Source: JBOFMT01 sp051658525 (GTDB taxonomy: Bacteria; Bacillota_I; Bacilli_A; Erysipelotrichales; Erysipelotrichaceae). From it: a stretch of DNA of 11,628 bases. The stretch is from NCBI GenBank assembly GCA_051658525.1, contig JBOFMT010000058.1, forward strand, positions 1 through 11,628, read 5' to 3'. Positions 5,801-11,628 of this stretch are shown one piece after another. Under the pieces are notes generated by a model. It was not told where the DNA came from and did no database searches. It worked only from the letters and a program-made list of their open reading frames with translations. The position numbers and the translations under genes were made by a program. Position 1 is the stretch's first letter; each line of letters starts with the position of its first letter.

Positions 5801-7312
5801 ATGGAAACAATTCTAACAATGTCTAATATAAAAAAATCCTTTGGAGGGGTAAAAGCTTTGAAGGATGTCAGTATTGATTTAAGAGCGGGAGAAGCTTTGG
5901 CTTTGATCGGTGAAAACGGTGCTGGAAAATCAACGTTAATGAAAATATTATTGGGTATGTATACCAAAGATGCTGGTGAAATGCAATTCAAAGGTAAACC
6001 ACATACACCAAGTTCACCACGCGATTCCTTAACAGCTGGTATTTCGATGATTCATCAAGAAATTAGTTTGTTTTCGGAATTAAGTGTGAGTAAAAATATC
6101 TGGATAGGTCGTGAAGATGACTTTAGTCGTTATGGAATTATCGATGAAAAAAGTGAAATCCGAGCAACGCAAGCGTTGTTGGAAAAACTCAACATCAAAC
6201 TAGATCCCAAAGCGATTGTATCCAGTTTAAGTATTGCAAATATGCAACTCGTAGAAATTGCGAGAGCGATTTCTTATAACTCCGATATCATCATTATGGA
6301 TGAGCCTACTAGTGCTTTAACTAATGTTGAGGTTGATCAACTCTTTACTATCGTGCGTGATTTAAAACAACAAGGAAAGAGTATTATCTTTATTTCGCAT
6401 AAACTAGAAGAATTGCTAGAGATTTGTGATCGTATCACCGTTTTGAAAGATGGATGCTTTGTTGCTACGAAGGATATTGCAGATATCAACAAAGAACAAT
6501 TGATCGCTCTTATGGTGGGACGTGACTGCTTGGATTTATATCCAAAAGAAGAAGTTGCGATTGGAGATGTCGTATTACGTGTGAACAATCTCTGTCGTAA
6601 TGGGGTCTTCAAGGATATTTCCTTTGATGTTCATGCTGGAGAAATCGTTGGTTTATGCGGACTAATGGGAGCTGGTAGAACCGAAATTGCACAAAGTATT
6701 TTCGGTATTGATCCAAAATGTAGTGGAGATGTCTATATTGATGGAAGTTTAGTTGATATCAAACATACAGCAGATGCCATCAATCACAACATTGCGATGG
6801 TAACCGAAGATCGCTTACGTAGTGGTGCGATCCACATGCATTCAGTAAAAAATAATATGTCATTAGCCTATTTAAATACGATTTCTAAATTTGGCTTTGT
6901 CAATGTGAAAAAAGAAAAGCAAGATTGTGCGGAAATGGTGCAATCAATGCAGATTAAAATTGCCAATCAAAATCAAAGTATCAATGCGTTAAGTGGTGGA
7001 AATCAACAAAAGGTTATCATTGGAAAATGGTTGTTAACCAATCCAAATGTGTTAATCCTAGATGAACCAACGCGTGGGATTGATGTTGGAGCAAAATCGG
7101 AAATCTATAAACTGATTGGAGAACTTGCAAAGGCAGGAAAAGCAATCTTAATGATTTCTTCAGAGTTACCTGAAGTTATGGGGATCTCAGATCGTATCCT
7201 TGTGGTACATGAAGGAAGTATTACTGGTAGTTTACCAAGAGCAGAGTTCTGTGAAGAACGTCTGATGAAGATGGCATTTGGAATCAAGGAGAGCCTACAT
7301 GAAAAAATTTAA
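5801..7312 (+). CDS. Ribose-type ABC transporter ATPase, two ATPase domains
   Basis: This 503-residue protein, normal for the RbsA/MglA family, powers sugar import at the inner face of the membrane. Domain 1 has Walker A GENGAGKST (37-45), a degenerate signature SLSIANMQ (142-149), Walker B IIIMDEP (163-169) and the switch histidine H200. Domain 2 has the usual family variant of Walker A with Arg for Lys (GAGRTE, 290-295), a full signature LSGGNQQK (397-404), and Walker B VLILDEP (417-423). This asymmetry, with one degenerate site in each half, is normal for the family and no defect. The start ATG 5801 follows a G-rich binding site (5790-5794) by 6 bases. The permease gene starts before this gene ends (14-base overlap), indicating coupled translation. 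Confidence 0.95.
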   Translation: METILTMSNIKKSFGGVKALKDVSIDLRAGEALALIGENGAGKSTLMKILLGMYTKDAGEMQFKGKPHTPSSPRDSLTAGISMIHQEISLFSELSVSKNIWIGREDDFSRYGIIDEKSEIRATQALLEKLNIKLDPKAIVSSLSIANMQLVEIARAISYNSDIIIMDEPTSALTNVEVDQLFTIVRDLKQQGKSIIFISHKLEELLEICDRITVLKDGCFVATKDIADINKEQLIALMVGRDCLDLYPKEEVAIGDVVLRVNNLCRNGVFKDISFDVHAGEIVGLCGLMGAGRTEIAQSIFGIDPKCSGDVYIDGSLVDIKHTADAINHNIAMVTEDRLRSGAIHMHSVKNNMSLAYLNTISKFGFVNVKKEKQDCAEMVQSMQIKIANQNQSINALSGGNQQKVIIGKWLLTNPNVLILDEPTRGIDVGAKSEIYKLIGELAKAGKAILMISSELPEVMGISDRILVVHEGSITGSLPRAEFCEERLMKMAFGIKESLHEKI

Positions 7313-8276
7313 TTCATTACCGATGACAGAGTTTGTCATTAAAAATAAAGCATTGTTTGTATTCTTAATTATATTTGCAATATCAATACCGTTAACACAA
7401 GGGTTAATCTTAACACCGTTTAATATTTCTTCCGTTGCACGCCAACTCGTAGCAACAACGATCTTAGCTCTTGGTACGACCATTATCATTGCTTGTGGTG
7501 GAGTGGATTTAAGTGCTGGTCAAGCAATGAATATGGTTGGGATTGTTTATGGTTTGTTATCGATTAACTTCCCATTACCAGTCGCGCTATTTGGTGCTGT
7601 GATTGTCGGTGTCGCTGCAGGACTCTTAAATAGTTCGATTACGTATAAATTTGATTTACCTCCTTTTATCTTAACGTTAGCAATGGCGCAAGTGTATAAA
7701 GGAATTGCTTATCTACTAGTAGATGGTGCAAGTGTAAGTGGATTGAGTGCGCAAGTAAAATACATTGGACAAGGGATGATCTTTGGCGTAGTACCGGTAT
7801 CGGTTATCATTATGGTAATCTGTATTGTGTTTGTTTACTTGTTAATGATGAAAACGAAATTTGGTCGCCATGCTATTGCTACAGGTGGAAATGAAAATGC
7901 AGCCAAAGTGTCTGGTGTAAAAACGAAAAAGATTAAAATCTATGCTTATATGATTGCTGGTGTTTTAGTAGCAATTAGTGCGATTATCTTAACGGGTCGT
8001 ATGGGTTCTGCTTTACCGAATGCAGCAGATGGAATGGAAATGGATGCCATTGCAGCTGTAGTTATTGGTGGTACTGCTATGAGCGGTGGTAAAATCAATG
8101 TTACCGGGACGTTCTTTGGATGTTTGATTATTGTTATCATCGGGAATGTCTTAAACCTATTAGGAGTAAGTAGTTTTTATCAATATATTGCCAAAGGTGT
8201 GATTATTGTCTTAGCGATTATTATTGACTCAACAGCTGAAGCATATTTAAACAAACGTGTGAAAGGTGCAAACTAA
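7299..8276 (+). CDS. Ribose-type ABC transporter permease
   Basis: This 325-residue, strongly hydrophobic protein has roughly eight to ten membrane segments and belongs to the RbsC-like branch of the BPD_transp_2 family. It would form the membrane channel, probably as a dimer. Family landmarks are GGVDLSAGQ (67-75), FGRHAIATGGNENAAKVSGV (188-207), the cytoplasmic stretch where these permeases are thought to contact the ATPase, and IGGTAMSGGKINVTGTFFG (256-274). ATG 7299 is chosen because AAGGAG (7286-7291) is 7 bases upstream; the TTG at 7278 has no binding site. It overlaps the ATPase gene by 14 bases, and beta-phosphoglucomutase starts 1 base after its stop, so the genes are tightly linked. 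Only one permease is present, as expected for a homodimer. Confidence 0.94.
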   Translation: MKKFNSLPMTEFVIKNKALFVFLIIFAISIPLTQGLILTPFNISSVARQLVATTILALGTTIIIACGGVDLSAGQAMNMVGIVYGLLSINFPLPVALFGAVIVGVAAGLLNSSITYKFDLPPFILTLAMAQVYKGIAYLLVDGASVSGLSAQVKYIGQGMIFGVVPVSVIIMVICIVFVYLLMMKTKFGRHAIATGGNENAAKVSGVKTKKIKIYAYMIAGVLVAISAIILTGRMGSALPNAADGMEMDAIAAVVIGGTAMSGGKINVTGTFFGCLIIVIIGNVLNLLGVSSFYQYIAKGVIIVLAIIIDSTAEAYLNKRVKGAN

Positions 8277-8277
8277 G

Positions 8278-8961
8278 ATGAAAAAAGCCTTTCCACATGC
8301 TGTAGTATTTGATTTGGATGGTGTGATCACCGATACAGCCTTGCTACATTATCAAGCATGGAATATTATTTGTGAAAACCTGGGGTTACAATTTGATGAG
8401 ACAGTGAATGAACAACTCAAAGGAATTTCTAGAGAAGAAAGTTTTGAGATCATCTTACGACACAATCAAGCTACAGAAAAGTATACAAACAAAGAAAAAA
8501 AAGATTTATGTAAAGAAAAAAATATTATCTATGTTGATTTATTAAAACAATTGAGTCAACAGGATATCTTACCTGGTGTAGTTGCTTTCTTAGAACAACT
8601 AAGAGCAGCCAACATTCCTACTGCAGTAGCAAGTGCGAGTAAAAATGCACCAGCTATTTTAGAAAAACTAAACCTCTCAAGTTACTTTCAATATATTAGT
8701 AATCCAGCGCTCATTGCAAATCCAAAACCTGCACCAGACATCTTCTTGGATTGTTGTAAAGCGTTGGGTGTGGATGCGAAGCACTGTATTGGTGTGGAAG
8801 ATAGTGATGCTGGAGTTCAAGCAATCAAAGCAGCTCATATGTTTGCCTTAGGTGTTGGGGTAGTAGCTCAAAGCAAGACAAGTCTAGCACCGGATGTAAA
8901 CCTTGTTTCCACAAATGAGTTACATGTAGACTTGTTTGCTCACTTAGCAAACAACGTATAG
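8278..8961 (+). CDS. pgmB: Beta-phosphoglucomutase
   Basis: This 227-residue HAD-superfamily protein would convert beta-glucose-1-phosphate to glucose-6-phosphate through a phospho-aspartate enzyme, feeding glycolysis. It closely follows the characterised family: FDLDGVITDTA (11-21) with nucleophile D12 and acid/base D14, the cap motif LKGISREES (47-55), SASKN (119-123) for phosphate binding, K150 in NPKPAPD, and E174-D175 for Mg. The cap residues separate it from generic HAD phosphatases. ATG 8278 begins 1 base after the permease stop; a GTG at 8266 would overlap the permease and adds no conserved residues. Beta-phosphoglucomutase genes usually accompany a disaccharide phosphorylase of family GH65. 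None lies here, so the GH3 protein is the obvious candidate source of beta-glucose-1-phosphate. Confidence 0.93.
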   Translation: MKKAFPHAVVFDLDGVITDTALLHYQAWNIICENLGLQFDETVNEQLKGISREESFEIILRHNQATEKYTNKEKKDLCKEKNIIYVDLLKQLSQQDILPGVVAFLEQLRAANIPTAVASASKNAPAILEKLNLSSYFQYISNPALIANPKPAPDIFLDCCKALGVDAKHCIGVEDSDAGVQAIKAAHMFALGVGVVAQSKTSLAPDVNLVSTNELHVDLFAHLANNV

Positions 8962-8964
8962 TTT

Positions 8965-9645
8965 ATGCCAATTGGAATTATTACCAATTGCTTGAGTGTT
9001 TTTCTTGGAGGCTTGCTAGGGGCAAGTGGTTCCAAGTACATTCCAGAGCGATTAAAGACGTGTCTTCCTATTTATTTTGGTTTTGGAGCTATTTGTATTG
9101 GAATCATTAAAATACCAGAGCTTCAAAATCTAAGTATTGTTATCTTAGCTTTGATTTTAGGAGCAATCATCGGTGAAGGTTTGTGTTTACACGAACATTT
9201 ACAAAAGGGGGCACAAACCATTATTGAAAAGTGTAATAAAGTGGCAATGCCACCTGAAAAACTACACTATTTAGTATTAGCTATCGTTGTATTTTGTGCC
9301 TCAGGAACAGGCTTGTTTGGAGCAATTCAGGAAGGATTAACCCACGATCCTAGTATTCTGCTATCCAAATCGATTCTCGATTTCTTTACTGCAATGATTT
9401 TTGCTTCCATCGCAGGCTATGGTGTTGCCGTGGTTGCAGGCTTACAAGCCATTGTATTTGCATTAATGTTTGTCATTGCTAATCTCTCTGCACCATATCT
9501 TACCACCTATATGGTTGGTAACTTTATGGCGGTAGGAGGATTATTAACCTTAATTGTTGGATGTAATATGACCAAAATGGTGAATTTAAAGGTAGCAAAT
9601 GCCATTCCTGCCTTGTTCATAGTCGTATTATTATCATTAATCTAA
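8965..9645 (+). CDS. DUF554 family membrane protein
   Basis: This 226-residue hydrophobic protein has about six to seven likely membrane segments and belongs to the DUF554 family (YqgA/YdfK-like), whose function I do not know to be established. Recognisable blocks are GTGLFGAIQEGLTHDPSILL (114-133), then KSILDFFTAMIFASIA (135-150), GNFMAVGG (185-192) and VGCNMTKMVNLKVANAIPAL (198-217). Short charged stretches follow segments one and three (24-32, 75-100). The start is ATG 8965, 3 bases after the pgmB stop. No proper binding site precedes it, so translation probably depends on ribosomes finishing pgmB. Its place at the end of a sugar operon could mean it moves a product or by-product of the pathway, or only that it is co-transcribed. 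Confidence 0.85.
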   Translation: MPIGIITNCLSVFLGGLLGASGSKYIPERLKTCLPIYFGFGAICIGIIKIPELQNLSIVILALILGAIIGEGLCLHEHLQKGAQTIIEKCNKVAMPPEKLHYLVLAIVVFCASGTGLFGAIQEGLTHDPSILLSKSILDFFTAMIFASIAGYGVAVVAGLQAIVFALMFVIANLSAPYLTTYMVGNFMAVGGLLTLIVGCNMTKMVNLKVANAIPALFIVVLLSLI

Positions 9646-9646
9646 T

Positions 9647-9798
9647 ATTGCCTAATACATCTTGTTACTCTCCTCCATGTGATTAAAAGTAGTCAAGTAT
9701 CAAGATTGACTCCATCTGGTTTTCTGCCCACGATGGTCCTATTAGGCAATGTATCATACACAACACATGCTTGCCCTAGCTGATGTGGTTGTAAAGAA
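9647..9798 (+). other. Structured intergenic region after the operon
   Basis: Between the DUF554 stop and the terminator, about 150 bases contain several possible stems: an 11-bp long-range pair (ATTGCCTAATA 9647-9657 with TATTAGGCAAT 9740-9750), an internal hairpin (AGTCAA 9691-9696 with TTGACT 9706-9711), and a hairpin at 9760-9792 (ACAACACAT pairing with ATGTGGTTGT across one bulge, with inner GCT/AGC). These could form a structured 3' untranslated region or a small RNA ending at the terminator. No known RNA family or clear internal promoter is recognised, and stems of these lengths can be fortuitous. Confidence 0.35.
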
Positions 9799-9824
9799 AA
9801 AACCAAGCAAATTTGCTTGGTTTT
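9799..9824. terminator. Bidirectional terminator between convergent genes
   Basis: AAAACCAAGCAAA followed directly by its exact complement TTTGCTTGGTTTT makes a perfect 26-bp palindrome. It gives a strong hairpin with T-runs in either direction, ending the plus-strand operon and the minus-strand MFS transcript. The MFS stop codon (9823-9825) overlaps its edge. Confidence 0.88.
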
Positions 9825-10995
9825 ACGTATTTTTAGAGTCGTGGTGAACAAGTAGATAAAGTGATAAGATAAATCCAATCAAACCACACAAGGCTGCAAA
9901 AGCTAGAGTCATATTTACACCATATTGATTGGTCATCATACCACCAATCATTGGAAAAATAATACCTGGTATACTATAATAAAGCGATACTGCTAACAAT
10001 AATCCAAGGTTTTTAAGCTTTGTTGGGGATTGTTCGTAAACGATGTTACGAGCTGCAACCATAAACAAGGGACCATGAATAAATTGCACGACACAAATCC
10101 ATAACATTGCTTCAACACTAGAACATGTTGCGAAAAGTACATATTGAACAAAGATAGCAAGTGCGGATAGCGTGAGAAGTTTATAAGTAGAAAAGTTTCG
10201 AAATAACCAAACACCAGCAAGAAAGAGTGGGATTTCCACAATACCTTGTAATGCCCATTTTAATCCGATTTGAGCGGTTGTAGCTTCTAGTTCTAGTAGT
10301 TTATCTACAGTAGCACTGTTGTGAGCAGTAATGGCCATTGTTAAGAAGAAGAAACAACATACAGCCATGACATAGGTTTTATTCTGAAGCAAGGATACAA
10401 TATCCTGCTTCTTTAAGGATACTTTCGCTTGTCGTTCTAAGGTATGGGATTGATCACACCAAGAAACACAAGCCATAAGAAATAAGGTAAATCCTAATAT
10501 GGCAAGACCAAAGGTACGATAGCCAAATAGGGAGATGAGCTGAGAAAGGATAATACTACCTACACTCCAGCCAAGACTTCCAAAGCTGCGAATAAAGCTA
10601 AAGTTAATGCGTAATGTTTCTCCATTGGAATAGAGCCAATTATCTAAGGTTGTGAAGCTCGTGTTTCCAATACCTCCACAAAGTCCAATCAAGATACAGT
10701 GCATAACAAACATAGCTGTTTCGTATTGGAAAAAACACATAGCAGCTAGACCACAAATGAGTAAGCTGATTAAGAAGAAGCGTTTTACTTGTTGGTGACG
10801 ATCTGAGAGATAGCCCATATACAATTGAATCAAGATAGCACAAATAGAGGCAAAGGATAATAAGAATCCACGTTGTGCAGCATTGTAACCCAATGCACTT
10901 AAATAAGGAACAAACTGTGTTGATACGGCAGCAAGGAAAATATAAGCAATAAAATATACAAAACTAAATTTAGCGATATGATGTTTGATGTTCAT
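9823..10995 (-). CDS. MFS transporter, LacY/HcaT-like branch
   Basis: This 390-residue hydrophobic protein has about twelve expected membrane helices and is a major facilitator family carrier. The loop after helix 2 has a motif A variant, GYLSDRHQQVKR (61-72). RSFGSLGW (136-143) recalls the R-x-x-G-S-x-G-W stretch in the LacY-type sugar:proton symporters and the MFS_1-like group that includes HcaT. The substrate is not predictable: a sugar or a small organic compound is possible, and a link to the neighbouring sugar operon is only suggestive because this gene is convergent and separately transcribed. ATG 10995 is preceded by GGAAGG at a suitable distance. The gene ends within the shared palindromic terminator. 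Confidence 0.88.
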   Translation of the reverse strand: MNIKHHIAKFSFVYFIAYIFLAAVSTQFVPYLSALGYNAAQRGFLLSFASICAILIQLYMGYLSDRHQQVKRFFLISLLICGLAAMCFFQYETAMFVMHCILIGLCGGIGNTSFTTLDNWLYSNGETLRINFSFIRSFGSLGWSVGSIILSQLISLFGYRTFGLAILGFTLFLMACVSWCDQSHTLERQAKVSLKKQDIVSLLQNKTYVMAVCCFFFLTMAITAHNSATVDKLLELEATTAQIGLKWALQGIVEIPLFLAGVWLFRNFSTYKLLTLSALAIFVQYVLFATCSSVEAMLWICVVQFIHGPLFMVAARNIVYEQSPTKLKNLGLLLAVSLYYSIPGIIFPMIGGMMTNQYGVNMTLAFAALCGLIGFILSLYLLVHHDSKNT

Positions 10996-11021
10996 AAATA
11001 CCTTCCAATCTTTACTAGGAT

Positions 11022-11027
11022 ATTATA
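11022..11027 (-). promoter_or_regulatory. -10 box of the MFS gene
   Basis: A perfect TATAAT on the minus strand lies 27 bases before ATG 10995, so the transcript would have a leader of about 20 bases. No sequence resembling a -35 box occurs at 16-18 bases further upstream, which suggests a weak or activator-dependent promoter. Confidence 0.5.
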
Positions 11028-11090
11028 CACACAAAATTACATACTATGTTTATAAAATAGAAAAACTTTGGTAAACAAAGATTGTTTGAC

Positions 11091-11120
11091 TTGTTTTCGT
11101 TTCAATAGTTGCAGTATACT
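11091..11120 (+). promoter_or_regulatory. Promoter of the darA-like gene
   Basis: TATACT (11115-11120, 5 of 6) lies 18 bases after TTGTTT (11091-11096, only 3 of 6). Transcription would start near 11127, about 40 bases before the start codon. A better -35 match, TTGACT at 11087-11092, is too far from the -10 box (22 bases). Just upstream are overlapping small inverted repeats, CTTTG-GTAAA-CAAAG (11066-11080) and AAACA-AAGAT-TGTTT (11073-11087), in the region shared with the divergent MFS promoter. Confidence 0.45.
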
Positions 11121-11166
11121 GAGGTTTGTCTTAAAATAGTAAAGTAGGTTAAGAGGAGAAATGGCT

Positions 11167-11460
11167 ATGAGAATGTTATTGGTTGTTATCAACGAAGCGG
11201 ATCAAGAAGCGGTGTTATCACAAATATCAAAACAGGGGTATTTCTCTACGGTACTTTCCACAACAGGGGAGTTTATGCGTTATGGGAATGCTACTTTTAT
11301 TGTAGGGGTTGAAGATTATCGAATCAATGATATTGTGGATATCATTGATGGTTATGCACAAAGTATGATCCATCAAGAATCTGGGGAGAAATCAAAAGCA
11401 TCCATCTATATCTTAGATATTGAAAAGTATCTCAATGATTTTGTTTGTGATATAAAATAG
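11167..11460 (+). CDS. darA: PII-like cyclic-di-AMP receptor (DarA/PstA)
   Basis: This 97-residue protein resembles the PstA/DarA family (DUF970), trimeric PII-like proteins of Firmicutes that bind cyclic-di-AMP and are thought to relay this signal to unknown partners. The opening strand MRMLLVVI, the STTGEFMRYGNATFIVGVED block (31-50; family members have STGGFL...GNTTF) and the closing strand KASIYILDIEKYL (77-89) match the family order. The stretch between ~62 and 76 is somewhat shorter than in the ~109-residue Bacillus protein. ATG 11167 is favoured because AGGAG (11154-11158) lies 8 bases upstream; an in-frame ATG at 11161 is only 2 bases from it. The gene stands alone, with its own promoter and terminator, rather than near tmk and holB as in Bacillus. 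Confidence 0.85.
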   Translation: MRMLLVVINEADQEAVLSQISKQGYFSTVLSTTGEFMRYGNATFIVGVEDYRINDIVDIIDGYAQSMIHQESGEKSKASIYILDIEKYLNDFVCDIK

Positions 11461-11472
11461 AGAAAATTAACA

Positions 11473-11503
11473 AAAAAAATGAATCCAAAAAATTCATTTT
11501 TTT
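11473..11503 (+). terminator. Terminator of the darA-like gene
   Basis: Arms 11473-11484 and 11492-11503 pair perfectly over 12 bases (six A-T pairs, then ATGAAT with ATTCAT) around a 7-base loop, and the 3' arm ends in a seven-T run. It starts 12 bases after the stop codon. The stem is AT-rich but has the standard intrinsic terminator form. Confidence 0.8.
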
Positions 11504-11516
11504 ATTAAAAATAGGC

Positions 11517-11545
11517 TTGCATGAAATCCATAGCTATGGTATTAT
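11517..11545 (+). promoter_or_regulatory. Promoter of tRNA-Glu
   Basis: TTGCAT (11517-11522, 4 of 6) and TATTAT (11540-11545, 5 of 6) are separated by exactly 17 bases, with a predicted start near 11551, about a dozen bases before the mature tRNA. The spacer ends with the perfect 12-bp palindrome CCATAGCTATGG (11528-11539). Confidence 0.65.
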
Positions 11546-11563
11546 TATTAGGCAATGTCACTT

Positions 11564-11628
11564 GGCTCGTTGGAGAAACGGTTAACTCACTTGCCTTTCA
11601 CGCAAGCATTCACGGGTTCGAACCCCGT
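11564..11628 (+). tRNA. tRNA-Glu (anticodon TTC), 3' end beyond window
   Basis: The sequence folds as a tRNA: acceptor strand GGCTCGT (11564-11570), D-arm GAG/CTC (11573-11575 with 11586-11588), anticodon stem CTTGC/GCAAG with loop CTTTCAC giving anticodon TTC (11597-11599), a five-base variable loop, and T-arm ACGGG/CCCGT with loop TTCGAAC. The window ends exactly after the T-stem, so the acceptor 3' strand is missing. TTC reads the glutamate codons GAA and GAG. A terminator upstream and its own promoter separate it from darA; further tRNA genes may follow. Confidence 0.95.

Noticed and set aside
5801..7312. Degenerate motifs (Arg in the second Walker A, weak first signature) as signs of an inactive ATPase
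   Set aside because: Both features are usual for RbsA/MglA-type double ATPases; one composite site stays competent.
9693..9770. Minus-strand codons ending in a coding-looking peptide (PNRTIVGRKPDGVNLDT then stop), perhaps a gene remnant
   Set aside because: The open frame runs through the terminator and out of frame into the MFS gene, has no ribosome binding site, and the peptide is not recognisable. A decayed gene fragment cannot be excluded.
9740..11558. The 13-base exact direct repeat TATTAGGCAATGT at 9740 and 11546 as a mobile element or attachment site pair
   Set aside because: By rough estimate, one or two 13-base matches are expected by chance in an AT-rich window of this length; the flanks do not match, and no integrase lies between the copies.

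Overview
The window looks like a low-GC Firmicutes chromosome. It is AT-rich, has strong AGGAG-type ribosome binding sites, uses compact hairpins with T-runs as terminators, and encodes a PstA/DarA-type cyclic-di-AMP receptor typical of Firmicutes. Protein style (ribose-type ABC system, AraC protein fused to a glycosidase, DUF554 protein) would suit a gut Erysipelotrichia- or Clostridia-like commensal, but no single gene here fixes the genus.

Layout. Positions 1-35 hold the first codons of a gene that leaves the window to the left on the minus strand. Positions 36-438 have no gene. They hold that gene's promoter and leader, four 22-bp tandem repeat units that look like the solo end of an IS21-type insertion sequence, a featureless AT-rich stretch, and a terminator. 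A minus-strand gene (439-2898) encodes an unusual fusion of an AraC-type regulator with a GH39 glycosidase. Divergent from it is a six-gene plus-strand operon (3086-9645): GH3 enzyme, sugar-binding lipoprotein, double-ATPase ABC protein, permease, beta-phosphoglucomutase and a DUF554 membrane protein. A 26-bp palindromic terminator separates this operon from a convergent MFS transporter gene (9823-10995). Beyond it, a short darA-like gene (11167-11460) and the beginning of a tRNA-Glu(TTC) gene, cut by the window edge, run on the plus strand.

How the genes may work together (inference). The lipoprotein, ATPase and permease would import a small sugar or glycoside intact, because neither glycosidase has a signal peptide. 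The GH3 protein carries the Asp-x-His dyad of the NagZ/Nag3 subfamily, some members of which are retaining beta-glycoside phosphorylases rather than hydrolases. Such an enzyme acting on a beta-glucoside would release beta-glucose-1-phosphate, the substrate of the beta-phosphoglucomutase encoded downstream. The cluster may therefore be a phosphorolytic beta-glycoside pathway, controlled by a divergent regulator that has a glycosidase fold with both catalytic glutamates intact. This is the most interesting hypothesis in the window. The divergent intergenic region (2899-3085) contains a good promoter for the regulator, an inverted repeat at its predicted start site, and a possible CcpA (cre) site overlapping the operon promoter.
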